Assembly (NCBI RefSeq): GCF_003751785.1
Contig: NZ_RKIE01000002.1
Location: 682,001-746,000, forward strand
DNA from: Frigoribacterium sp. PhB160
GTDB lineage: Bacteria; Actinomycetota; Actinomycetes; Actinomycetales; Microbacteriaceae
Direction: 5' to 3'
Length of the DNA: 64,000 nucleotides
The position numbers and the translations under genes are program-made. Position 1 is the stretch's first letter; each line of letters begins with the position of its first letter. Below the pieces are notes generated by a model that was given only the letters and a program-made list of their open reading frames with translations, searched no databases and was not told where the DNA came from. Shown here piece after piece: positions 37,415 through 44,481 of the stretch.

Positions 37415-38041
37415 ATGGTCGCGGCCGATCCCCACGCCGACGCCGCCGAGACGGGGCGACGTCCCCGCATCGGGGTGATGGGCGGCACGTTCGACCCCGT
37501 CCACCACGGCCACCTGGTCGCCGCGAGCGAGGTCGCGCAGTCGTTCGACCTCGACGAGGTGCTCTTCGTGCCGACCGGTCAGCCCTACATGAAGACCCCG
37601 GCCAGCAGCGGCGAGCACCGCTACCTCATGACCGTCATCGCCACGGCGTCGAACCCCCGGTTCTCCGTCAGCCGCGTCGACATCGACCGTGAGGGGCCGA
37701 CCTTCACGATCGACACCCTCCGCGACGTGCGCGCCCAGCACCCCGACGCCGAGCTCTTCTTCATCACGGGCGCCGACGCCGTCGCCCAGATCCTCGACTG
37801 GAAGGACGCGAGCGAGCTGTGGGAGCTCGCCCACTTCGTCGCCGTCACCCGCCCCGGTCACGACCTCAGCGTCAGCGGGCTGCCCGAGAGCGACGTAAGC
37901 TTGCTCGAGGTGCCCGCCCTGGCGATCTCGTCGACCGACTGCCGCGCCCGCGTGGGTCGAGACTTCCCGGTGTGGTACCTGGTCCCCGACGGAGTCGTCC
38001 AGTACATCTCCAAGCATCATCTGTACAGGAGCGTTGCATGA
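37415..38041 (+). CDS. nadD: Nicotinate-nucleotide adenylyltransferase
   Basis: Makes deamido-NAD from nicotinate mononucleotide and ATP. 208 residues, with the nucleotidyltransferase motif [11 protein letters not shown] (about 23-33), TFTIDTL and the C-terminal ISSTDCR. The last motif is usually ISST..R, so it is preserved. ATG 37415, 17 bp after the small membrane gene. The stop overlaps the next gene start (ATGA). Confidence 0.96.
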   Translation: MVAADPHADAAETGRRPRIGVMGGTFDPVHHGHLVAASEVAQSFDLDEVLFVPTGQPYMKTPASSGEHRYLMTVIATASNPRFSVSRVDIDREGPTFTIDTLRDVRAQHPDAELFFITGADAVAQILDWKDASELWELAHFVAVTRPGHDLSVSGLPESDVSLLEVPALAISSTDCRARVGRDFPVWYLVPDGVVQYISKHHLYRSVA

Positions 38042-39429
38042 GCACGACCGACGGCCAGCCGCCGCTCACCAGGCGTCAGATGCGCGACCTCGAGCGCGCC
38101 CGACAGACGTCGGGCAGCGTCGACGACGCCCCCGGCAGCGCGCCCGCCTCGGCCCTGGCCCCGGCGTCGGCCGTGACGCCGTCGTCCGTGGCCTCGCCGT
38201 CCCCCCTGCCGGCGGCCCCGTCGTCGGCGACCACGCCGCCGCCCGCCTCGGTCGCCGAGCCGGGTCAGCTGACGCGCCGTGAGCTGCGCGCGCTGCGCGA
38301 GGCGGAGGAGGCGCGTCGCGCCGGCCCCGTCCCGTTGCAGCCGCCCGTGCCCGAGCAGGGCCGCACCCTCTCCGAGGCGCTGAGCACCGCCGACGAGCTC
38401 ACCGACCCGGCGACCGGGGCGATCACCATCGTGCCGGCGTCGTCGCCGTCCGGCGAGGCCGTCGACCCGGGAGAGCCGCGGTCGGTGGCCCGTCCGGTCT
38501 CGCCCGCCGCGGCGTCCGCCGCCGAGACCGTCGTGCCGGCCTCCGCGCCGTCCGCGCCCGAGCCGGCGTCGTCCGACCGGGGCGGGGTCGCACCGACGTC
38601 GACGCCGACGGTCTTCCCGCTCGGACCCGTCCCCGCGTCACCGTCCGGGCTCCGCCCGGCGTCACCCGCCGCGGCGGTGCCGGCCTCGACGACTCCTGCC
38701 TCCTCGCCCGACCCGGCGACGCCGTCGCCGACGACGGTGCCGCGCACGACGTCGCCCGCCGCTCCGGCGTCGCCCGCGTCCGGCGCCGAGGCGGTCCAGC
38801 CGCTCCGCCCGGCGCTGCTGCGACCCGCCACCCCCGACGACGGCGGGTCGGAGGACGACGGCGTCGTGAGCGGTCCCGCGTCGGCGGCCCGCGCCTCCGG
38901 TGCGTCCCCCGCCGCCGAGGCGGCCCCGGCCTCGGTGCCCGAGCCCACCGGGTTCGTGCCACCGGTCGGCCACTGGTCGACGCAGTCCGACGGCGACCTC
39001 GACGAAGAGACCCTGCCCGGGCGCGCGCTCGGCACGCACACCGGCCAGACCAACGCGCTGATCCTCACCGACCAGCAAGTCGCCGACGTCACGGGCGCGC
39101 TGAACGCGACCGGCGAGATCATCATCACCGGCTCGATCGACCTGCCCCGCAGCCTCGGCGCGACGGGGTCGCAGGCCCGCATCGACAACTCTGACATCGA
39201 CCGCCTGCTCGAGCAGGGCGACGCCGAGGGGGCCGACACGGACGCCGCGCCGGTGCGGGCCAGCCGGGCCATCAGCACCCACACGTCGACCCGTGCCGTC
39301 GTGCTCGCCGCGTCGCAGCCGCCGTCGAGCCGCATCCCCCTCGTGCTCGGCATCGTCGGCGGCGTCGTGGGGCTTGGTATCATCGGTGTGGTCATCACCG
39401 GTTTCGCCACGGGCATCCTCGGCGGCTGA
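38038..39429 (+). CDS. Pro/Ala/Ser-rich protein with C-terminal membrane anchor
   Basis: 463 residues. Two short basic helices of the form LTRRxxRxLxxA (about residues 10-22 and 78-92) lie in a very long low-complexity Pro/Ala/Ser/Thr region (to about 310). A conserved-looking segment [39 protein letters not shown] (about 338-378) follows, then a C-terminal helix ([29 protein letters not shown]). This fits a tail-anchored protein whose bulk is cytoplasmic. It is coupled to nadD (ATGA) and precedes rsfS. I do not recognise it; the LTRR repeats may bind nucleic acid or membrane. Confidence 0.8.
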   Translation: MSTTDGQPPLTRRQMRDLERARQTSGSVDDAPGSAPASALAPASAVTPSSVASPSPLPAAPSSATTPPPASVAEPGQLTRRELRALREAEEARRAGPVPLQPPVPEQGRTLSEALSTADELTDPATGAITIVPASSPSGEAVDPGEPRSVARPVSPAAASAAETVVPASAPSAPEPASSDRGGVAPTSTPTVFPLGPVPASPSGLRPASPAAAVPASTTPASSPDPATPSPTTVPRTTSPAAPASPASGAEAVQPLRPALLRPATPDDGGSEDDGVVSGPASAARASGASPAAEAAPASVPEPTGFVPPVGHWSTQSDGDLDEETLPGRALGTHTGQTNALILTDQQVADVTGALNATGEIIITGSIDLPRSLGATGSQARIDNSDIDRLLEQGDAEGADTDAAPVRASRAISTHTSTRAVVLAASQPPSSRIPLVLGIVGGVVGLGIIGVVITGFATGILGG

Positions 39430-39551
39430 CCCCCTGATCCTCCGTGATCGTCCCGTCGCAGCGTCGACGCGGCACGGTCCGGGGCCGGTCCGCCACCGAG
39501 CGTCGGCCCCCACCAGCTCGACCTCCCCGACCCCCTGAACCAGAGGAATCC

Positions 39552-39944
39552 GTGACAGCCACCCCTCGCGCCATCGAGATCCTGCAGATCGCCGCCCGCG
39601 CCGCCGACGACAAGCAGGCCGACGACCTCGTCGCCCTCGACGTCTCCGAGCCGCTGCCCCTCACCGACGTCTTCCTGCTGGCCTCCGGCCGCAGCGAGCG
39701 CAACGTCGTCGCCATCGCCGGCGAGATCGAGGACAAGCTGCTCGAGGCCGGCGTCAAGACGCTCCGCCGCGAGGGTCGCGCCGAGGGTCGCTGGATCCTC
39801 CTCGACTTCGGCGACCTCGTCGTCCACGTCTTCCACGACGAAGACCGCCAGTACTACTCGCTCGAGCGCCTGTGGAGCGACTGCCCCACGATCCCGCTCG
39901 ACGTCGTCGCCGAGGCGTCGGTCGCCGCGTCCACCGAGGCGTAG
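39552..39944 (+). CDS. rsfS: Ribosome silencing factor
   Basis: Binds ribosomal protein L14 and blocks 30S/50S joining in poor nutrient conditions. 130 residues of the Oligomerisation/RsfS fold with DDLVALDVSEPLPLTDVFLLASG, EGRWILLDFGDLVVHVFHDEDRQYYSLERLW. GTG 39552 follows AGAGGAA. It is the last gene of the obgE operon, followed by a perfect terminator. Confidence 0.96.
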   Translation: MTATPRAIEILQIAARAADDKQADDLVALDVSEPLPLTDVFLLASGRSERNVVAIAGEIEDKLLEAGVKTLRREGRAEGRWILLDFGDLVVHVFHDEDRQYYSLERLWSDCPTIPLDVVAEASVAASTEA

Positions 39945-39963
39945 GCCCGGCTGCACGAGCGTC

Positions 39964-39995
39964 GACGAGACCCCCGCCGCGGCGGGGGTCTCGTC
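39964..39995. terminator. Terminator after rsfS
   Basis: 32-bp perfect palindrome (16-bp arms, GACGAGACCCCCGCCG and complement), 19 bp after the stop. It ends the obgE-rsfS transcription unit. Confidence 0.9.
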
Positions 39996-40066
39996 GTGTC
40001 CGGGGGGAGCGGCGGCGGGCCGTCGGCCTCCGCGCCGCGTCTCGCGCACGGCGCCGAGGCAGGCCC

Positions 40067-40106
40067 GGGCGCGGTGCAGGGGGCGCGGTGCAGGGGGACG
40101 CGGTGC
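40067..40106. repeat. Short GC-rich tandem repeat
   Basis: Three imperfect 13-14-bp units around GGGCGCGGTGCAG in the 272-bp spacer between rsfS and the tRNA gene. The rest of the spacer shows no gene. Confidence 0.7.
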
Positions 40107-40175
40107 GACGGCGAGGTCCCGGCCGACCCGGCGTCCGCGGCAGGTGGACATGACGGCTCGAGATCTGTAGTAGGG

Positions 40176-40204
40176 TTGACGAGTTGCTTCGCAAGGGCAA
40201 CAGA
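40176..40204 (+). promoter_or_regulatory. Likely promoter of the tRNA-Ala gene
   Basis: TTGACG (40176-40181), 17-bp spacer, AACAGA (40199-40204). Transcription would start about 5-8 bp before the mature tRNA. Confidence 0.55.
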
Positions 40205-40216
40205 AGAAGTGAACAT

Positions 40217-40292
40217 GGGTCTGTGGCGCAGCTGGTAGCGCACCTGCATGGCATGCAGGGGGTCAGGGGTTCGAGTCCCCTCAGATCCACCA
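40217..40292 (+). tRNA. tRNA-Ala (anticodon GGC)
   Basis: 76 nt including an encoded CCA (40290-40292). The acceptor stem GGGTCTG/CAGATCC closes with one G-T pair. The D-arm is GCGCAGCTGGTAGCGC, the anticodon stem CCTGC/GCAGG has loop ATGGCAT (anticodon GGC), and the T-arm contains GGTTCGAGTCC. Reads GCC codons. Confidence 0.97.
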
Positions 40293-40301
40293 ACGAGAGA
40301 A

Positions 40302-40326
40302 GGCATCCGCGACGCGGGTGCCTTTT
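40302..40326 (+). terminator. Terminator after tRNA-Ala
   Basis: 10-bp stem GGCATCCGCG/CGCGGGTGCC followed by TTTT; the most classical intrinsic terminator in the window. Confidence 0.9.
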
Positions 40327-40459
40327 GTCGTTTCCGGGGCTGAGTGATCGAGAAACGCGTCGGCGCCCGGCCGGTGCTCGCCGTGCGTCGGCCTGGTGCA
40401 TGCTGTGGGGCGACTGTGCGAAGGCTCCACGCGGGCGGGCAGGCGGGTAGAACTGACGC

Positions 40460-41227
40460 ATGAGCAACGACCAGCCCGACCTCAGCAGCACCCCCGACGG
40501 CGAGGCGCCCCGCGCCTCCGGCACTCCCGACCGCGACGCGCGCCCCCGCCCGGCCTACGGCGAGTACGCGCCGACTCCCGTGCCCGGCACCGCCAGCCCC
40601 GAGACCGACGTCTACGGCGAGCCCACGGCGACGCAGCAGCCGGGCCAGGGCCAGGGCCAGCAGCCCGCGCAGGGCCAGCAGCCCGCGCCGACGCAGGCAC
40701 CCGTGGGCGGCTCGACCGGCCTCCTGGGCGGCATGGGCGGTGCGGCCGCCGCCGCCGGCATCGGCGCGTTCGCCGGCTCCGGCCACCCACAGACTCTCGC
40801 CACCTTCACGAAGTACGAGGACGCGCAGGCCGCCGTCGACCTGCTGAGCGACGAGGGCTTCCCCGTCGAGGCCGTGTCGATCGTGGGCCACGACATCCGC
40901 ACCGTCGAGAACGTCGCCGGTCGCCTCACGACCGGCAAGGCCGCCGCGCGCGGCGCCGGCGGCGGGGCCTGGTTCGGCCTCCTGCTCGGCCTGCTCTTCG
41001 GCATCTTCGCCGCGTCGGGCGCCTTCATCGGCGTGCTGCTCGTCGCCGTCGGCGCCGGTGCCCTCTGGGGCGCGCTGTGGGGCGCCATCGGCCACGCCGC
41101 GACCCGCGGTCGTCGCGACTTCTCGTCGGTCAAGACCATGGAGGCCGGGCGTTACGAGGTGCTCGTGCGCAGCGAGCTCTCGGCCCGGGCGCACCAGGTG
41201 CTCTCCGCGGGCCGCAAGGTCGCCTGA
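40460..41227 (+). CDS. YflT-like general stress protein with membrane segment
   Basis: 255 residues. The Gln/Pro/Gly-rich N-terminus (about 1-90) is probably disordered. A YflT-type alpha/beta domain (LATFTKYEDAQAAVDLLSDEGFPVEAVSIVGHDIRTVENV, about 113-153) follows, then a Gly-zipper double hydrophobic segment (WFGLLLGLLFGIFAASGAFIGVLLVAVGAGALWGALWG) and a final beta/alpha part. Similar proteins are general-stress induced in Bacillus and actinobacteria; biochemical role unknown. ATG 40460. It stands alone between the tRNA gene and a bidirectional terminator. Confidence 0.8.
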   Translation: MSNDQPDLSSTPDGEAPRASGTPDRDARPRPAYGEYAPTPVPGTASPETDVYGEPTATQQPGQGQGQQPAQGQQPAPTQAPVGGSTGLLGGMGGAAAAAGIGAFAGSGHPQTLATFTKYEDAQAAVDLLSDEGFPVEAVSIVGHDIRTVENVAGRLTTGKAAARGAGGGAWFGLLLGLLFGIFAASGAFIGVLLVAVGAGALWGALWGAIGHAATRGRRDFSSVKTMEAGRYEVLVRSELSARAHQVLSAGRKVA

Positions 41228-41250
41228 CCGGCATCCCGCCCCACCACGCC

Positions 41251-41285
41251 ACGACGCCCGGCTCCCCAGGGGAGCCGGGCGTCGT
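41251..41285. terminator. Bidirectional terminator between stress protein and SDR genes
   Basis: 17-bp perfect arms (ACGACGCCCGGCTCCCC and complement) around one central base. Confidence 0.9.
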
Positions 41286-41318
41286 CGCGTCCGGGCGGCG
41301 AGCCGCCGCCGCCGCGGG

Positions 41319-42218
41319 CTACGGCGTGACCATGCCGCCGTTGACGTTGAGCGTCTCGCCCGCGACGAAGCTCGACTCGGCGCTCGTGAGGAAGACGTAC
41401 GCCGGGGCCTGCTCGGCCGGCTGGGCGGCGCGGCCGATCGGGGACTCGCTCGAGCCGAACTCCGGCAGCGTCTCGGGGTCGACCCCGCCCGTCACCTGCA
41501 GCACCGACCAGGTGGGCCCGGGCGCGACGACGTTGACGCGGATGCCCTTCGAGATCAGCTGCTGCGCGAGCCCCTTCGAGAAGTTGTTGATCGCGCCCTT
41601 CGTCGTCGCGTAGTCGAGGCGGTCGGGGGCCGGCGTGTAGGCCTCGAGCGACGCCGTGTTGACGATCGTCGAGCCGGGCTGCAGGTGCGGCAGCGCGGCC
41701 TTGACGATCCAGAACGGCGCGTAGACGTTCGTCTTGAAGGTGCGGTCGAACTGCTCGTCGGTGATCTCGTCGATCGACTCGTGCCAGACCTGCACGCCGG
41801 CGACGTTGACGATCGCGTCGAGGCCGCCCATGCCGTCGACGGCCTGCTGCACGAGGTCGCGGCAGAAGGAGGCGTTCGTCAGGTCGCCGGGGACGCGCAC
41901 GGCCTTCTGTCCCGCGGCCTCGATCATCGCGGCGACGTGGCGGGCGTCGTCCTCCTCCTCGGGCAGGTACGACAGCGTCACGTCGGCGCCCTCGCGAGCG
42001 AAGGCGATGGCGACCGCGGCGCCGATGCCGGAGTCGGCACCCGTGATGAGGGCCTTGCGACCCGTGAGCCGGCCGGTGCCGCGGTAGGTCTCCTCGCCGA
42101 GGTCGGGCACCGGGGTCATCCGCGACTGGAGGCCCGGCTCGGGCTGCTGCTGCACCTCGGGGCTGATCACGGGGTAGCGGTGGCGGGGGTCGTCGAACGT
42201 GTACTGGTCGCGTGTCAT
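41319..42218 (-). CDS. SDR family oxidoreductase (general stress protein 39-like)
   Basis: 299-residue classical-extended short-chain dehydrogenase. The cofactor motif TGADSGIG (in RKALITGADSGIGAAVAIAFAREG), NAG as NVAG, catalytic Ser in NTASLEAY and YATTK are present. The N-terminal extension of about 40 residues is typical of the YdaD/YhxC-like stress subgroup. Start ATG 42218 (MTRDQYTF); an open frame to 42305 runs through the operator region. The substrate is unknown. It is divergent from the MarR operon and the palindrome at 42297-42317 lies about 80 bp upstream, so it may be under that regulator. Confidence 0.88.
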   Translation of the reverse strand: MTRDQYTFDDPRHRYPVISPEVQQQPEPGLQSRMTPVPDLGEETYRGTGRLTGRKALITGADSGIGAAVAIAFAREGADVTLSYLPEEEDDARHVAAMIEAAGQKAVRVPGDLTNASFCRDLVQQAVDGMGGLDAIVNVAGVQVWHESIDEITDEQFDRTFKTNVYAPFWIVKAALPHLQPGSTIVNTASLEAYTPAPDRLDYATTKGAINNFSKGLAQQLISKGIRVNVVAPGPTWSVLQVTGGVDPETLPEFGSSESPIGRAAQPAEQAPAYVFLTSAESSFVAGETLNVNGGMVTP

Positions 42219-42290
42219 GGTCCCGTCGTACGCCCCGAGGCCGGGAGCGAGGTCGGCGTCGTACCCCGCGCCTCCCCGTGACGAGACAGA

Positions 42291-42318
42291 TGCATGGTGC
42301 ACCAATCATTGGTACACT
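42291..42318 (+). promoter_or_regulatory. Promoter with overlapping palindromic operator for the MarR operon
   Basis: TGCATG (42291-42296), 16-bp spacer, TACACT (42313-42318, extended by TGG). The inverted repeat GTGCACCAAT-C-ATTGGTACAC (42297-42317, 9 of 10 pairs) covers the spacer and -10, the classic place for a repressor. The ATG at 42325 is 6 nt after the -10, so the mRNA is probably leaderless. Confidence 0.65.
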
Positions 42319-42324
42319 CATCAG

Positions 42325-42573
42325 ATGACGAGACGACGCCGCGACCCGGTCGAGCACGAGCACGGCAGTCGCCTCGGCGACCTCGTCGAGCGCATGAACG
42401 CGCGGCTGCGGCCGTACATCGGCGGCGCGCAGCTCGGCCTGAAGAACGAGGCACCGCTCGTCGCCCCCGACCACGGCGGGGTGTGCCCGCTCTGTCGGCG
42501 GCCCATGGACGAGCACGTCGTCGACCGCTCCGGCCCGCGCACCATGCTGCACTGCCCGACGGACGCGGCGTGA
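42325..42573 (+). CDS. Small zinc-ribbon-like protein upstream of MarR gene
   Basis: 82 residues with a basic N-terminus (MTRRRRDPVEHEHG) and a C-terminal CPLC...HCP arrangement (CPLCRRPMDEHVVDRS then LHCP) that could bind one zinc with histidines. ATG 42325 is 6 nt after the -10 box and has no ribosome site, which fits leaderless translation. The stop overlaps the MarR start (GTGA). I do not recognise the family. Confidence 0.72.
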   Translation: MTRRRRDPVEHEHGSRLGDLVERMNARLRPYIGGAQLGLKNEAPLVAPDHGGVCPLCRRPMDEHVVDRSGPRTMLHCPTDAA

Positions 42574-43085
42574 CGGTGCGCAGGGCCGGGGCCGCCGGCG
42601 TCGCCGAGGCCGAGGCCGGGGCCGGGGCCGAGACCGACGGCGCGGGCCGGGCGGCCGTCGTCGACCCCCTCGCGCTGGAGGCGCAGGTCTGCTTCGCCCT
42701 GTCGGTCGCGTCCCGCAGCGTGGTCGCCGCCTACCGTCCGGTCCTCGAGCCGCTGGGCCTGACGCACCCGCAGTACCTCGTCATGCTCGCCCTGTGGGAG
42801 CGCTGCCCGCTGTCGATCCGCGACCTGGCCGGCCTGCTGCGGCTCGACCCCGGCACGCTCTCGCCGCTCGTCAAGCGCCTCGAGGCGCAGGGCCTCGTCA
42901 CGCGGGGCCGCGACCCCCGCGACGAGCGCGTGCTCGCCGTCGCGCTGACGCCCGCCGGCCGCGCCCTCCGCGCCGAGGCCGAGTCGATCCCCGAGCGCAT
43001 GGCGCGGCGGCTCGACGTGACCCACGACGAGCTGGTCGTGCTGCACCGCACCATGGCGAAGCTGATCGCCGCCGCGGAGGGGTGA
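42570..43085 (+). CDS. MarR family regulator, OhrR-like
   Basis: 171 residues. The core aligns by eye with OhrR: Cys41 (QVCFALSVASR) occupies the reactive-cysteine position, Tyr55 (AAYRP) is conserved, and LTHPQYLVMLALWE plus the winged helix (SIRDLAGLLRLDPGTLSPLVKRLEAQGLV, wing RDPRDERV) follow. One of the usual tyrosines that orient the cysteine is Ser45 here. An Ala/Glu/Gly-rich N-terminal extension of about 30 residues is unusual. No ohr peroxidase gene is adjacent. Likely an autoregulated sensor of peroxide or another electrophile (inference). Confidence 0.85.
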   Translation: MTVRRAGAAGVAEAEAGAGAETDGAGRAAVVDPLALEAQVCFALSVASRSVVAAYRPVLEPLGLTHPQYLVMLALWERCPLSIRDLAGLLRLDPGTLSPLVKRLEAQGLVTRGRDPRDERVLAVALTPAGRALRAEAESIPERMARRLDVTHDELVVLHRTMAKLIAAAEG

Positions 43086-43103
43086 GGCGGGCGGGGTGCC
43101 GCG

Positions 43104-43144
43104 CCGCGCCTCCTCGTGTCCGGTGCCGGCGTCAGGAGGCGCGG
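43104..43144. terminator. Inverted pair of the over-represented octamer between MarR and aminopeptidase genes
   Basis: CCGCGCCTCCT (43104-43114) and AGGAGGCGCGG (43134-43144) form an 11-bp stem with a 19-nt loop between convergent genes. It can act as a bidirectional terminator. Confidence 0.6.
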
Positions 43145-44481
43145 GGCAGCGACGGCAGCGAGGTGCCGTCGAGCCAGGCCGCGAAGAGGGCCGGCAGCGA
43201 GCCGTCGTCGACGCCGGTGACGGCCACGCAGTGCTCGACGAAGTCGCGGGTGGTGACGACGCCGTGCCGGTTCGCGTCGGTCCACGAGCGCAGCACGTCG
43301 AAGAACGCCGCGTCGCCCACGGTCACCCGGAGCGCCTGCAGCGTGAGGGCGCCCCGCTTGTAGACGCGGTCGTCGAACATGAGGGCCGGCCCGGGGTCGC
43401 CGACCACGATGTCGTGCGGCGGGAGCACGAGCCGCAGGTGCGTCCGGCCCGCCTGGGTCGCGGCGCTCGGCCCGCCGGAGCGCTCGGCCCAGAGCCACTC
43501 CGCGTAGCAGGCGAAGCCCTCGTTGAGCCAGATGTCGCGCCAGGACGCCAGTCCGACGCTGTTGCCGAACCACTGGTGAGCGAGCTCGTGCGCGATGAGC
43601 CGCTCGGTGCCCGACTGCCCGTCGACGTGGTTGGCCCCGAAGACGGCCATGCCCTGCGCCTCCAGCGGGATCTCGAGCTCGTCGGCCGTGACGACGACGG
43701 TGTAGCTCGGGAACGGGTACGGCCCGAACGCCTCGACGAAGCACGTCATCATGTCGCCGAGGTCGGCGAAGTCGTGCTCGGCGCGGTCGTGCAGCCCGGG
43801 CGGCGAGACGAGCAGGCCCGCGACCGGCGCGGCGGCGTCGCCGAGCGCCGTCGCCGTCGTCTCGTAGCGGCCGATCTGCACGGTGGCGAGGTAGGTCGCG
43901 GTCGGCTCGGGCTGCTCGTACGTCCAGGTGACGCGGCCCGGCGTGGTGCGGCGGCCGACGAGCTCGCCGTTGCAGACGACGGTGTAGCCGTGCTCGGCCG
44001 AGACGCTGACCCGGTAGCTCGCCTTGTCGTCGGGGCGGTCGTTGCACGGGAACCAGGTCGCGGCCCCGTTCGGCTGCGACGCGACGAGGACGCCGTCGGC
44101 GAGCTCCTCCCAGCCGAGCTCTCCCCACGTCGTGCGGCGGGGGGCGGGCGCCCCGCCGTAGTCGATGCGCACGACGAGCCGCACGCCGGCCTCGACCTCG
44201 CCGGGCAGGGTCACGACGAGCTTCGTCGCCGTCTGCTGGAACCGCGTCTTGGCGCCGTCGACCCGCACCTTGTCGACGCGCAGGCCCACCAGGTCGAACG
44301 AGAGCCGCCGGAGGCGCGTGGACGCCACCGCGGTCACCGTCGCCGTGCCGTCGAGCCGGTTGGTGGCCACGCGGTACGACAGGTCGAGGTCGTACAGGTC
44401 GACCGACCAGGCGGGGTCGCCGCTCTCGGGCGTGTAGTCGGGCGTCGCGGGGCCGGAGGCGGGCGGGCGGCCGGTCGTCAC
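43132..44481 (-). CDS. M1 family zinc aminopeptidase
   Basis: 449-residue metallopeptidase with HELAH (His298, Glu299, His302) and the third ligand Glu321 in NEGFA. The exopeptidase GxMEN motif reads GMAVFG here, a variant. No signal peptide or membrane segment is visible, so it should be cytoplasmic. GTG 44481 overlaps the stop of the NRPS-like gene by 4 bp (GTGA): the two are translationally coupled. Zinc aminopeptidases degrade epsilon-poly-lysine in producer Streptomyces, so it may trim or clear the product of the upstream synthetase (inference). At 449 residues it is shorter than the roughly 850-residue aminopeptidase N type. Confidence 0.9.
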   Translation of the reverse strand: MTTGRPPASGPATPDYTPESGDPAWSVDLYDLDLSYRVATNRLDGTATVTAVASTRLRRLSFDLVGLRVDKVRVDGAKTRFQQTATKLVVTLPGEVEAGVRLVVRIDYGGAPAPRRTTWGELGWEELADGVLVASQPNGAATWFPCNDRPDDKASYRVSVSAEHGYTVVCNGELVGRRTTPGRVTWTYEQPEPTATYLATVQIGRYETTATALGDAAAPVAGLLVSPPGLHDRAEHDFADLGDMMTCFVEAFGPYPFPSYTVVVTADELEIPLEAQGMAVFGANHVDGQSGTERLIAHELAHQWFGNSVGLASWRDIWLNEGFACYAEWLWAERSGGPSAATQAGRTHLRLVLPPHDIVVGDPGPALMFDDRVYKRGALTLQALRVTVGDAAFFDVLRSWTDANRHGVVTTRDFVEHCVAVTGVDDGSLPALFAAWLDGTSLPSLPRAS

